From: Saccoglossus kowalevskii
Taxonomy: Eukaryota; Hemichordata; Enteropneusta; Harrimaniidae
Direction of reading: 5' to 3'
DNA: 64,000 nucleotides
Assembly (NCBI RefSeq): GCF_000003605.2
Contig: NW_003140832.1
Coordinates: forward strand, 110,996-174,995
Shown here: piece after piece, positions 12,567 through 25,031 of the stretch
Position numbering within the stretch: the first letter of the stretch is position 1
Layout of the letters: every line of letters starts with the position of its first letter
Position numbers and translations under genes: made by a program
Notes under the pieces: generated by a model
What the model saw: the letters and a program-made list of their open reading frames with translations, nothing else
Told to the model about the DNA's origin: nothing
Database searches by the model: none

Positions 12567-14157
12567 ATTTTTTTATATTTGAAAAACACTTTATAATAAA
12601 CTTAAAGTAGGGCAGGTTTATTTTCAGATAAAAAATCAGGTGTATTGTTAAATTTCCTATTCAAACAGGTGTATATATGACTTTGTATTTTTGTACCTAA
12701 TTAATAAGTACATTAAAGTACCTAAATACTCTGATCGAACAGTCATGACCACTTTGCCACGAGTTCGTATATGTAAACATCTGACACCTTTGTTAATATT
12801 TCAGACACAGACAGCTTTTTCATAAATATTCGGAGTAGGTAAATCTACCATAATTACTATATTAACAATGGTTCCATTTAATTCTGATTAGCTATAGTCA
12901 AATGTTGGCAGTCTTATGAAACAGGCAACATTAATCTCATTGCACTTGATAAATCGATACACGCAAATCCCTTTCCATAGAAATTCATTTCCGTTCTGTG
13001 CAAATCTCCAATCATTGGACGTCGGCACTTTATAATCGAATAGCGATCGCATTGAGAATGATTACGAATATACATCCTAGGAATGCAGAGCGTCGATGTT
13101 AAGAGGGCACGCGCTTCCTAATCACTTCGGGCGCAAAGGTTAGAAATGTGTTGTATTGTATATTGGCTTAATTATTGGAATTTATCAGATTACAAAAATG
13201 ATTCGCTTAAGAAACTCATAAAATTGTTAAATGTGATAAGAAATAAGAAAGGCGTTTTAGGAGATTAGAGTATACGTTGTTGAACTTTTAAGACGCAGAT
13301 TAAAATAGAACTATGACACAGGTTTGTCAAAGGGGTCAATAAATTTGCTATGTATTTATTTCTTTTGTTGGCATTCTCATGCCGACTAATACATTATTAT
13401 AAAGTATACGTATACGAATACTGTAATGCCAAAATATCTTGCGGCTTGATGTTTCCAGTATGACAGGTATGGCAAAAGCAGAATTTAAAATGCATTTCTG
13501 TCTAGTAAGTGGATTCGTGGAATTAATATCATTAGCGATTTGTACTCCCCGCAAGACAATTTTGAGAGAAGTTACAATTACAATTATGCTACCTGTGTAT
13601 AATTGAAGTGGAAACTACCTGCATTTAATGAATTCACCGGGTTATTAGTCACCCTACTAATATATGTATTTTAATTGCATCCTGTTCAGAGTGTTGATGT
13701 TCAATCATAACCATGTACGTAAAAGCACATGAAGGCTACGATAAATTATGGAAACAAATAGTATACATACAAAATACTAGATAACACAATGTAGTAGTTT
13801 GGAACAAACCTATATAGACGCCTATCAGTATTTACTATCTAACACGTCGGGGAACCGCAGTATACAAAAGAAACGCACTCTGAAATGGAAATACCTAGTG
13901 ATATTGCCGAATGGTGTATCAACTGCACAGATGTTTACACTGTTTTGCCTATTACTTTCTTCAATTAACAGACATATGGTTAGGCCAGATTCGTTTATGA
14001 CTAAACAAAACATATTAGTTTAGATGTTTGAATAGATTGTATATTTATATGCGATCTGTCAGCGCTGTTTTTCATATGTTCTACTATAACACGTGCTGCC
14101 TAATGTTTGGAATAAATAGGGCAGAGCATTGTGTGTAAACGTATAGACGATTGGTTT
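12567..14157. other. Gene-free interval
   Basis: Opposite-strand frames at 13799-14023 and 13825-14013 mirror each other and lack motifs. An 18-bp string at 12736-12753 recurs at 26410-26427 (see findings). Otherwise nothing is seen. Confidence 0.5.
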
Positions 14158-14189
14158 TACGAACATCAAATTTATATTTGATGTTCGTA
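14158..14189. repeat. Perfect 14-bp-arm hairpin, 4-nt loop
   Basis: TACGAACATCAAAT (14158-14171) is followed by a TTAT loop and its exact complement ATTTGATGTTCGTA (14176-14189). No related copy was noticed elsewhere in the window. A perfect stem this long in neutral sequence suggests a recent inverted duplication or a functional structure. Confidence 0.95.
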
Positions 14190-14667
14190 TAGAAATGATT
14201 ATTATTTCACCATCTAATCCTTTACGTACAATAATCGGATCAACTTTAATATTATTTTGATATGAATTGAAGAATTATCTCTTTTCATCATATCAATCAT
14301 TTTTCAAGGATTTATATTGATCATGACAGCATGAACGATTTACGTCGCATCAAGAAATAAAAAATAAGAAGATTAATGTTTCACTTTTAGAAAACAAGTT
14401 CTTTTCTGTTACAACTACATGGTGGTAACAGTTCCGGTGAAATAACACATATGCCAGATGAATGCTACCAATGATTTCCCTATAGAATATATTGTAAATT
14501 ATTTAATTATGCTATTTCTTCAATTATGTGAATATTTGTTTTCTAAAAAACTTGTGCATACTAATTTATCACAATGAATTACTTATTATGTTTTCAAGTA
14601 TTTACACATTTCAAAATTTAGTATCTCTTAAATGTACATTCACTATTTAGATGTTTTTCCCGTTCAA

Positions 14668-14954
14668 CTGCGAGATCTCTCGTATCGCGTAAAAGACGAG
14701 GAACGAACGTCTTTCACAAAAATTGAACAATTTCATTTTGAACTCCAATTTCTTTTCCCATAGCTCAAAGCTGAAAGACCGATCTTTGGCAGGGAAATAT
14801 TGCGTTTACATACCCTTACTTCATCGAAATTGAAGTCCCCCAAATACTTTCGCGTTTGTCGAATTCCACGCGATGTTTGACGCCACTACGGCGCTGTGAC
14901 CTTTGTTTGTCCAGTTTTTACGTTTTATTTCACGCGTAACGCGAGATCTCGCAG
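14668..14954. repeat. 287-bp segment bounded by inverted arms
   Basis: The arm at 14668-14690 (starting CTGCGAGATCTC) and the reverse complement of 14932-14954 (also starting CTGCGAGATCTC) match at about 19 of 23 bases. The interior has no coding frame. The right arm abuts and partly overlaps repeat X copy 2, so this may be an internal part of that element rather than an independent MITE. No target duplication was found. Confidence 0.5.
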
Positions 14955-15367
14955 TGAATAATAGGCATAATGTGCATACAGACTGTAAGCACTGACAGCA
15001 ATGCCGAAATCCAAAATGTTTAGAATAGAATCAGCGAATTTCTTTGTGTGGAGTCCGGTCAAACTCCGGTGACAGCCATGTTTTTTTATTATTAGAGGAC
15101 GCTGACGCGCGTAATCATTCCATATTTGGATTCGCATTTCCTAACATGGTAGGGTGAAAATAGAACAGAATCAGCGAACTTCTTTGTGTGGAGTCCGGTC
15201 AAACTCCGGTGGCAGCCATGTTTTCTTTATTATTACAGGACGCTGACGCGCGTAATCATTCCTAATTTGGATTCGCATTTCCTAACATGGTAGGGTGAAA
15301 ATACCCCTTAAAATACCGCTAAATTACGGCTCGCTGTAACTTATGGCGTTACGGTGACAGATGTACA
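14955..15367 (-). repeat. Dispersed repeat X, copy 2, with 140-bp internal tandem duplication
   Basis: It shares GAATGCCGAAATCC..., the CCGGTCAAACTCCGG segment, the TTCGCATTT block and the terminal GTTACGGTGACAGATGT with copy 1 (2723-2940). Within it, 15021-15160 is repeated almost exactly as 15161-15301 (period 140). Copy 1 has this part only once, so the duplication arose after the copies separated or is specific to a subfamily. The palindromic CCGGAGTTTGACCGG (on the minus strand) appears in each unit. Family unknown. Confidence 0.8.
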
Positions 15368-16890
15368 ATAATACATGATATATTTATTCTATATTATAGA
15401 AACCATCGTGGGATATCACGATTGAACCAATTGCCATGCGATTTGGTTCATGTTAATTTCTTCACAGTTTATACATTCATCGAGTTTTGTTAATAAAGTT
15501 CAATATTGTTGCTGAAGATGTGTCATTGGTTTAATTGATGTCAAAATTAAGATAGAGCATTGTGCTTACACAAACTAACATATGACGCGTTGCTTCAGTA
15601 GCCTGTATATTTCAAGCGTTTTGTTTATATCTAGCGCACTGGCCAAGCCAACCAATTAATTTGTCTTTGGTTTTTGACAGTTATCATTCACTTTTTTATA
15701 TATATTGCTATGGAGGAAATATGCACAATTCGTACATCAAGGGGCTGTGATTGCATGCTGTATCAATTTGACAAATGCACCCCTTGTATGAGAAATACGG
15801 CTTGGCATAAAACCAGGTTTCACGAAGTATGCACCATTGTTGGGTTACTGGATTTGCAACGCAATACTGATCGTGACACCTCGGATAATTACCAAGCATG
15901 AATGAATGATGTTCTATAAAACATCTAGACACTTCATCAACAAATTTACAAATCAATAATTTGCTATGAAAAGCATGCATACGGAAATTTCCAAACAAAA
16001 GTAGACTCGAGTCAGATCCTGCAACTGTCAAATGTCATTACGGATATCTCCCACGGAGAATGAAAGGCATTCATTCATATCAAAAGAGTAGTAAGGAGTT
16101 CGTGCAGATCGAATATTATTTGCAGACACGATTATTATCTTCAAATACGATAATCGCATATGAAATGTACATTGTACACTCACGGATTGTCATAAAAGTT
16201 ATTAAGATGCAATAAAACTAATTATGATATTAAACTAGTTTTTTTGATTAGATAACTAACTAAAGAGGCTGCAGTATTTGTTTGTAGTAATGAAATCGTT
16301 AAAATATTCATTGGAGAAGCTTAACTATATGATTTAGTGCATGTTTCTCGAAGTTGATAACTTTCGGAGCTAACCTCTAATCAAAATCAGCGTTAGCTCT
16401 GATATTATACTGCTCCTAACTACATGTAGCAATTATTTATTTTATTATATAGGAATATCAATTTTAATGATATAAATCAGCTTTGTCGCTGTGTTTGAAT
16501 AAATATCGCACTTGTGTGCCACTTAAAAGTTACCATAAAACCATTATTTGCATTTCGTTTATGATTCCACATAATATAGGATAAATATTAGTTGAAAATA
16601 TCATGTTCCAACATAATATAGTTTTTGACGTAAAGTTACTAAATTTTAAAAGGCCCACTCAATGTGTATGAACTGTTATCAAAATGCATGTGCACATATA
16701 CTCCAATATGTCTTCATCGTGTCGCTAGATTTTCAGGCTAAAAATGGATAATTTTGTTAAAAATATTTTGTTATGAATGGATATAACGAAATATAAATAA
16801 TAATAATTCACGTATGTACTTTGTGTTTACCTGTCCATCAATTTTGGATGAAGAATTGCATTTTAGTTGATTTAATTTTTATGAAAATCT
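15368..16890. other. Gene-free interval
   Basis: Overlapping frames on both strands near 15674-16031 (up to 107 codons) show no motif. No clear repeat. AT-rich throughout. Confidence 0.5.
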
Positions 16891-17040
16891 ATCACTAAGA
16901 CCACATCTGATCACATCGCATCACATTGCGTCACATCACAATACATCTAAATATAACACTTCACCGTACCACACCTCACCCGAACAAACCTCACCACATC
17001 ACTGCACTAGAGCACACCACCCACCCTACATTATACATCA
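16891..17040. repeat. Degenerate CATCA/CACAT pentamer repeat
   Basis: A run of diverged ATCAC, CATCA and CACAT words such as CATCGCATCACATTGCGTCA, decaying rightwards into ACCTCACC-type words. It is the complement-strand counterpart of the GTGAT satellite at 23801-24312, so both probably derive from the same unit type. Confidence 0.75.
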
Positions 17041-17684
17041 CAAAAACGGTAAAACAGGTAAACATGATTACAATTGCACATTAGACAAATTATAAATAGA
17101 CTAATTGAATACAGACAATATTCCATTAATTCCATCAAATTAGTTTTCATCAAGTCTATTTCATCTTTGGGGTTTTCTTGCAAAGGTAAGTGCGACATCT
17201 ACGGACATGTACCTACCAAACTAGTATTGTGTGTATATTACATGCGTATATATTATCAGTAAATTGATTTACGAATTTTACCTCTACACAGAGATTAGGT
17301 CACAAATGTAATATTCCTTAGCTGGAATTGTGCAGAATACATATTTGTGTATTAAAAACTAAAGAAACATAACAGAAAAATCTTATATAAATCTCTTAAA
17401 AAGGAAGTCACGTGGAAATCGACGTTCATAATGGATGTATATTTCTTGGGCATAAATATTGTTTTTCCAACTTTCCCCTCTTCCTCTTCTATGACTTCAT
17501 AGCATAATCTTAATAAGTGCTGAGATGTTAAACTCTACCACACAGCATGGCCTGAATTGATTCTCTTGCGTTATGATGTATGTGATTCGTAATGTTAATA
17601 TATCTCGGACTGCGCGGTACATTACCATCTAGACTCCAACGGACGCGTGCTTAACGCGCTTAAACAATATGACCCCTTTCAAGG
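17041..17684. other. Gene-free interval
   Basis: AT-rich sequence with no supported gene or repeat. Confidence 0.5.
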
Positions 17685-17765
17685 CAGTGCACTCGGTCTA
17701 ATGGTGAGCATGTCTGCTTCGGTAGGGTCGTCATGTACTATAATACGAGCCCCCTGGGTACATCC
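17685..17765 (+). repeat. tRNA-like sequence, probable SINE head
   Basis: TCGGTCTAATGGTGAGCA resembles the pol III A box of tRNAs and tRNA-derived SINEs. About 30 bases on, ATACGAGCCCC resembles a degenerate B box (consensus GGTTCGANNCC). The order and spacing fit a tRNA-like promoter, and the phrase GAGCATGTCTGC is typical of SINE heads. No convincing seven-base acceptor stem could be drawn, so I read it as a SINE relic rather than a working tRNA gene. Confidence 0.45.
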
Positions 17766-20049
17766 AGAGTCTGTTACATTCACATTTTTTGAATAATAAA
17801 TTGTAATGACAGGTACATGTGAGACCGTTGCATACTATGTAAAAATGCAAACTACTTAGTTATCGTTTATCAGTTAATACAACAAACAAAACGGGGATCA
17901 GGACAAATCAATAAGTGTTAACAAGAATATACATTAGCTCGTTAGCCAGCAAACGAAATCAACTCAGCCAAGTGAGGTTATGCGCATTAAGTCAATTCTG
18001 AAGGAGAAAATTTAAATCTAATTTCCAATCTCGTGACAGTATGGTGTGTTGTCAATGCGTATTATCTCGCATTAGACTTTAATGATTAACGGGATTTGAT
18101 AGCAGATTCTGTATATACGAATAGAGGTGTGACATTCTGAATTGGTGGTCAATTCAAATTGTGCGACTTCATCTCGCTGACTAATTACCCGACACAGAAT
18201 TGTAAGTAGACATCGCTATTAATTAGAATCTTGAATGTTACTGTAATAAAACGTAGTGCAGTCGTGTATGATCATCTTATCGTAATTTACATATTGTCGT
18301 ACGTTCGGTTGCCATGGATATTATTACATTGAGTACAACGGTTTGATGAACCAATGATGTATAATGCGGATGTTATTTGTTTTCGGATTAGAGCTGAGCT
18401 GTGTGTACGAAGAAAAGTTTCAAACGTCCCAAGATACATCAATGCACACAAGTTGACATTACCATTTGCATGAAATAGATGAAATTCAGCTGAAATTGCA
18501 ATGCGTTATTTGTCATCTCATCGGTGATACTGTATCCAATAGTTACGTTATCACCATCCAGAAAAAGGAATTCATTTACTTGAGAGTGTGCTGTCATTAA
18601 AATGTTTTCCGGGAAATTCCAAGAGGCGTGCTTGAAAATAAAATAATTCTAAAAGCAACCTGTGCAATGTGTTTACCCGAGTAGTTTTACTGGCTGATAT
18701 CTGACGCTGTTTCTAACATTCCTCTAGCGGACATTGCCGGATGTAAAGAAACTTTTGCTTAAACTTATGAGCCGCATGATATGTTGAATCAATTTGCTTC
18801 ACATTTACTCGATAATCTGTTATTTAATTGAGTAGTTCCATTCGTAATCAAATTTGATTCAGTATATACATACTTTGACGGCGCGTCAACAAATGAATCA
18901 CGATAGTTTTATACCCTCTCGGGACTCCCGATAGTGAATTGAATTTCTTCAATCACATTGTATTTTGCCTGTGATCACGCTATTGTAGAACACACGAAAT
19001 AGAAAGAACTGGTTTGACATTGTATATCGATAAGGGAACAATTGTTATCTTTGAAATGATAGCTACAAATATTCTTCGTTTTTTTCTTCAATAAAAGATT
19101 GAGAAAAGGATTAAAAATGTCGTGATTCACCTTCCTATTTTATTGTTGCATTCCATACATAAGAAGAGTCTAAACACAGTGTCACTATTATATAGCAGCC
19201 AGTGTTACATGAATACCTTGAACAATGACATTTATTTGATTGAAATACTGAAGGATCTTAGTTCCTTTGATTTCACGATAATTGTATACCCGGTTGTGCG
19301 TGACTTCAAGCACATTATTTTGTCTCAAGACAATTACAAACCAATCAAGACTTTCAATTCCAATTCCAATGTACTTCCTATTCAGTTGGATTCCTTTTTG
19401 CTTCTTCAAACGTCATCGGGATCGGTATACTTAGAATCAATTAAAGTCGCTCGTTTCGGCGTGTGACTCTTGTGATAATTCAATAAGAATGCAATCGGTG
19501 TGATTGGACTCTTCGCACTATATTTTTATGTTATATTCATATAATGTGTTCGACGTCGATGCACATTCTCCGGTCAGTATAAATATGCAGTTTTAGGCAG
19601 ATATTATACTATATAAGCTTCTATGAAACCTATGAAACCGTTTTATTATTCATGAAGTATGAAGAAATACTCACTGGGGACAACATTAAACTAATTTATA
19701 TTCAACTTGTATTTATAATAGTGTCCCCTTCTTTTTCTGTCGCGAGCGCACACCTCAGTAATGTAACAACCGGGAAACTGGAAACACTCTTTTTGTATAC
19801 GTCGACGATCCTGTTTAAGTGTGTTTTCTGTCTTTTCTTGGTTAATTATTACAAATGTTGCATAGGTAATTCATATCGTGTTCAGTCTATTTATCCAAGT
19901 GGTCTAGTGGATAACAATGTACAATTGGCGTTGGCACTAATCGACGTAAATTTTTTTTAAATACAATTATATTTTCTAATACTAATTACAATGTTCATAT
20001 AACAGTAAAAACGTCACAGACACGACATACAAAACATTACAATAATAGT
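17766..20049. other. Gene-free interval
   Basis: The longest frame is 114 codons at 19122-19466 (plus strand), without a recognisable domain. A lone A-box-like string, AAGTGGTCTAGTGGATAACA, lies near 19894, but no B box follows it. Confidence 0.5.
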
Positions 20050-20668
20050 TTAGTACAGGGGATGATCATTCCAACAACGGTGCCAACGCACCCCATTTTA
20101 AAACGTACTTTGTTTCGTTCAAGACATTTTTTATCTTTATAAAATAATCAAGAGAAGGCGTTTGTAAAGCGGTAGATATATAAAACATATTTAACTATTA
20201 CAATAAAATGGTTTAATAGCACACATTTTCGGAGGAAAATACGTTCACAACTTAGAACTATAATAACACTTCCTGGTATAGCTCCCCAACAGTTCTAAAA
20301 TAATTTCAACGTGACTACCATATGCCAAGTTTTATATTCATTTTTTTTCCATTTTTGGTGGTAAGTTAAACTCTAAATTTTTCTCAACATCATATCCTAT
20401 ATAAATTCTCAAGTAACGGGTTGTTTTTTGGGCGGATGCTATTACATCCATCTTTTGCCAAATAGTTTTAAGTTTACCCAACACAAGTAGTTTTGTTTTA
20501 CCCATATTAATTTCTAGACCAGAAAAATCATGAAACTGTTATAGAATGGATAGAGCAGTGCAAACAGAATTTTGGTTTCTCATGCAAAGGGTTGTATCAT
20601 CCGCAAAGCCAGATATTTTTTGTTCATGCTCATATGCCAACATAATACCATCGATTTGGTCGACGTAC
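20050..20668 (-). mobile_element. LINE fragment, reverse transcriptase, L1/Tx1-like
   Basis: Reading the minus strand from about 20668 down, the translation contains ISGFADDTTLC (FADD codons at 20596-20607) and, after about 20 residues, FSGLEINMGKTKLLVLG. It then runs through RYLRIYIGYDVEKN to KLGIW. This is the order of the FADD catalytic box and the following LxxNxxKTxxxxxG and LGIxI motifs in non-LTR reverse transcriptases, closest in style to the L1/Tx1 group. One in-frame stop falls between the FADD box and FSGLEIN, and more follow after YDVEKN, so it is inactive. The amino-terminal RT motifs, endonuclease and ORF1 are missing. The 3' limit near 20050 is tentative. Confidence 0.8.
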
Positions 20669-21990
20669 AATTGTTAATCCTGTTCTAGCCTAATTTAAAT
20701 TTTGCACAACATGGCTAGTTACTGCATATATATACAATGCATTATGTATAGATTAAAAAACTGGGAACATTTTTTTTTAGTTTTGTATCCAAATATCATG
20801 AACCAATAATAATGATAATAATGTGTGACGAATTTGAAAAAGACACATAATCTTGAATTTAGTCTGAACTCCCTTAATATCACTTGAACGTTCAGATCCA
20901 CGTACATTGTTTCATATTTATAATTATACAATTCTGAAGTCAGCAGGCACGAGTGATCACAGACAGATATTTTGATCTGTCGTGATCTTTGGCCTACTTT
21001 AGGGGGCGAATATGTTATATGTCTAACAATAATAACACGAACTTTGCCAACATGGACCATTTTAACCATACTCCATAGTTATTGGACCGTATATATCACC
21101 GGAAGCGAGCCCTGATGTTCCTGATAATCTTCTATCGCGTATTAAAAAAATAGATGCAGTGTGTGATGCCAAAGTACGTGTACGTGGTATCTCAATCCTT
21201 ATATTTTTTTATTTTTTGTCTGTGTTTGGTTTGATTTGCTAACCGAAATCTTAAAAAGCTATTCCTTCAATAAATAGTATCACAGCAAAACCCGACTAAA
21301 AACACGAACACGAGAGTGCTCAAGTTTGAATTTAGTGTATGTGTTTGCTGTCAAAAAATATGTAAATATAAATATATTTTAAATTATATTGATTCAATCT
21401 AGTGAACTTAAAAACAGAGAAGTTGATACCCACGGAATCTGAAGCATAAATAATGTTTCAAGTGGTTACGAAACTGAGATCCGCTAGCAATTGATATATA
21501 ACCTGTGGCTAATATCTTTCGGAAACAACTATCCAAAAGGAAATGAAATCCGTAATTGAACTATACATCAACAACTATCCAAGTCAAACTTTCTGCCCAT
21601 GTTGCCTGTGCACAGTGCATCATAACGATAATGCTTACAAATTATTTCCCGTTCCCATGGCGATGATGCGCAGAAACCGTCATATTTGCTTATCTTCTTA
21701 ATACAACCAACGACTAATTCGTTTTTATGTCTTATTTGTTTTGTAACAAAACACATCACAATATCCTGGTTAGCGAGAGACTGCTTCCTCTTCACAGCAC
21801 GAACATGAGACTGACAGAAATAGGACGCGAAATGTTGTGAAAAATCAATTTCCTGCTCCAAATCTTTAGGATTTTCTAAAACTAATCAAATTTCACTCGA
21901 ATGTTTGCCTTTATTTCGATTGTGTGCGCTTGTGGAACATGAGAACAGAAAACGCGGACAGAGAACACGGACAATACCCCTAGACCGTAA
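20669..21990. other. Gene-free interval
   Basis: Minus-strand frames at 20719-21069 (116 codons) and 21568-21861 (97 codons) show no motif. The first lies just upstream of the LINE fragment on the same strand, but does not resemble the missing RT motifs. Confidence 0.5.
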
Positions 21991-22010
21991 TTGTTTGTTT
22001 GTTTGTTTGT
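21991..22010. repeat. (TTGT)5 microsatellite
   Basis: Five TTGT units in a row. Confidence 0.95.
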
Positions 22011-23800
22011 AAAACATATTAAAGCATGCCAATACTCAATACCGTGTACCTGGTTACTGAAAAATATACGATATCAAAGTACCGCGCCGTGAAGACGTCT
22101 AACTATATATTCTTTTTTAAATTACCGACCGTCGTCACAGAATTTATACAAATTAGACCAACCATCATCTCTTGAGGGTGAAGACTTAACACAACTCACG
22201 TGGCCGTAGTTTATCTTATATTTTTTGCATTTGATAACAAAATAAACTGACATTTTTCCAGTCTTGCGCTTCAGAAGCTGATCACATTCAGTGAAATGCA
22301 CTCGAGTCCTAAGGCTTTTTCATAAGGTAAGCCATAAAAAGTAATCACATAGATAAAAAAATCTCATTACTTTTTAAATATATGTCAATCACACACACAT
22401 ATTGCGGTACCTTGTTTTCAGCATAGCGTTTATTTTAGTTCAGTGGCCTCAAGGCAAGAACTTCGTTTCAAGAGAAGTGCAGCTGTAGTAATTCACACTA
22501 CACTAACAATAGACTTTAACGAAATATGATTTTGCTATGTCGTATCAGTCTATATGAATACAAATCAACTGTCGTTATATACTGTAAGCCCTGGGCCATA
22601 TGCTAGCGCATTCTACGACCTATATGGAGCGATTGTTTGGCATTCTTTCGGCGATATTTATTATTACGTAACCTGAATCTAATTGTGTATTTATTGACTT
22701 AAACTGATGCAGCGAGGATGCAATTTAGTTCTCGTAACCCAAAGCTCATATTCTCGTCGACGGATGTCAATATGTCAATGGTTGTTTTGACACATGTGAT
22801 ACAAATGTATGTTTCACACTGTGGCGGTAGTCGTCTTATTGACGTATTCGTGCTGATAACGTTCTTGGAATTTTGCCAAAAGGCAGCATGGTCGTTTTTT
22901 TCAAGTCACTTCTGAATCAGTCGGCATCTTCTCGCTTCACGCCGAGTAAACGAGTGGGAAAGGAAATGTGTAAATAAAACAATTATGATTAAAATGCAAG
23001 TATATATTGAGGGTTTTCACATATTTATTTGAAGGAGATTACTCAGAAAGCTGAAAGATACGTTTTTGTTACTCACGATAAATAGACGATATGGACAAAG
23101 TAAACCTCTCCATATTGTTTTCATTTCACCAAACACACATTACACTTCGCAGTAAAAGTAATCCAGATCAAAGTAGCGACTCGGGCTTTCTATAAGATAA
23201 GAAACACTATCAGACATTTTCTAGACACCCTTTCAATAGGTGATTTGTTATTCTTAAGATATTGATACAATTATCTTGTTATTCCCAGAAGATTCTTCGG
23301 CAGGTGGCGACAGCTTGAGTAAATTTGTATGGTCTAGATTGACGAGTGAGTGGTAATATGCTCAATTCGACCTATTAGCATTCACTTGAATAGTTGTCTG
23401 AGTCTTTTCAAATGCTGTTGAAGCCGTATCTTTTTTTTCACCTACCCGTGAAAAAAACAGGTGAATAAATAAGGTTGCTTGTAAATAATGCATGCTCAAA
23501 TTTTCGCTCTATCTCAGAGATGTTTTGGATTGTCTTCGTTTGAGATGATTAAAACCTTTCTCTAATAAACACACTTTGTCCTCATTTAACAAAAAAACAA
23601 TGAAATATTCCCCGGAAATCCAAGTCGTTATATTTTGTAATGCATAAATAATTACCGCTGTAAATGTTTTCCATTCTCACATTATGATATGTATAGTTAT
23701 ATCACTAATGTTGTATTTCTAGGCAGAAAGCATCTAGTATTTAATTATTGAAGTTTTTTTAATTTTATTGCGCAGTGCCTTGTTGCGCTGTCATCTCTGC
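22011..23800. other. Gene-free interval
   Basis: Nothing gene-like. A perfect 10-bp-arm stem-loop lies at 23432-23457 (TTTTTTTCAC, a CTACCC loop, GTGAAAAAAA). Confidence 0.5.
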
Positions 23801-24312
23801 GTGGTGTGAAGTGACGTGCCGTGACGTGACGTGACGTGACGCGAAGTAAATAGCTTTGATGCGATGTGATGTGATTAGATTTTGACGAGACGTGCTGTGA
23901 TGTGTAGTGATACGATGTGACAAGATGTTACGTCATGTCTTGCCTTGTGCTGTGTTGCGACGTGATATGATGTGATGTGATGTGGTGTGATGTGATGTGA
24001 TGTGACGTGGTGTGATGTGATGTGATGTGATGTGATGTGATGTGATGTGATGCGATGTGATGTAGCGACGTGACGTGGCGTGGTGTGACGTATCGCGAAG
24101 TAATGAGCTTTGGTGCGATGTGATGTGATTAGAGTCTGACGTGACAAGACGAGACGTGTTGTGATATGATATGATGTGATGTGTATTGGTGTGACGTGAC
24201 ATTACGTCATGTCATATGCTGTGATGAGGCAAAATGTCATGTGGTGTAACGTAGTCTGACGTGGTGTGGTGTACCGTAATGCCATGTGATGCGATATGAC
24301 GTGATAAGATGC
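23801..24312. repeat. Pentanucleotide (GTGAT/GTGAC) satellite with higher-order unit
   Basis: The block is built of five-base words GTGAC and GTGAT, with a purest run of GATGT at about 23965-24058. It is bracketed by two copies of a longer mixed segment beginning GCGAAGTAA, at 23841 and 24095, each followed by GCGATGTGATGTGATTAGA. That gives a higher-order period of about 254 bp. Minus-strand frames here (TSHHITSHHIT-type) are repeat translations, not genes. A related degenerate array lies at 16891-17040. Confidence 0.95.
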
Positions 24313-25006
24313 CACCAGATCGAGGTAACGTGATCTGTCATGGCGTAATCATTTTACGTCGCATAATAGGATACGACGTGAAGGGTCAGGCGCGATTCGA
24401 TATTAGGTGTTGTCTTCACATTCGCGAATGTACATCACAGATTGTGTTACAAATCGCAAATGTACTACTGTCAAAATGTTTTATTTCGTTGTTGGGTAAT
24501 GAATATTGGCATAGTACAGATATATAAAGATAATCCACACGACGCTATTGAAGGCGACAACAAATATTGCAACAATATGATCCGACGAAATTGGCCAATG
24601 TTCATAGATGAAATACTGCAATTCGCATATTCAGAATTAGTTTACCAATAAGAACTTATAATAACTTTATAATTATTTATCTTTCAAACGTCAGTGTTTA
24701 TTTGCCCCAACAAATTTTGGAAGTTTTACAAATTGATAAAATGTTCTAGACAGGGTATCACATTATTTTAGACACACACAGTTACTACTGCTCAGCCTCT
24801 GACAAACATGTTTCCTAGAACCTTCACATATTATAGACTACTTACAAACGTGTAAACGTTGGTGCGAGGTTGTGTGAACGAGGAACCTAAATGTATGCTC
24901 ATTAACATCCGGGTCAATGACAAATTTGCTTGATATTCTCTTCGCCTTGTGTTTGGTACTTCCTGATTGTTGATTGGATTGGCTTAATACTCGTACACTC
25001 TACAAT
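24313..25006. other. Gene-free interval
   Basis: Short overlapping plus-strand frames at 24309-24651 lack motifs. No repeat seen. Confidence 0.5.
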
Positions 25007-25031
25007 ATCTATCTAGTTTAACTAGATAGAT
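25007..25031. repeat. 25-bp palindrome
   Basis: ATCTATCTAGTT and its exact complement AACTAGATAGAT flank a single central T, giving 12 paired bases per arm with no loop. Confidence 0.95.

Noticed and set aside
19890-19925. tRNA gene suggested by TGGTCTAGTGGATAACA
   Set aside because: The A-box-like string has no B box at tRNA spacing and no cloverleaf.
23875-24202. His/Ser/Thr-rich minus-strand open frames
   Set aside because: They are translations of the GTGAT pentamer satellite.
23801-24312. CRISPR-like array
   Set aside because: The repeats are contiguous five-base words without unique spacers, in a eukaryotic genome.
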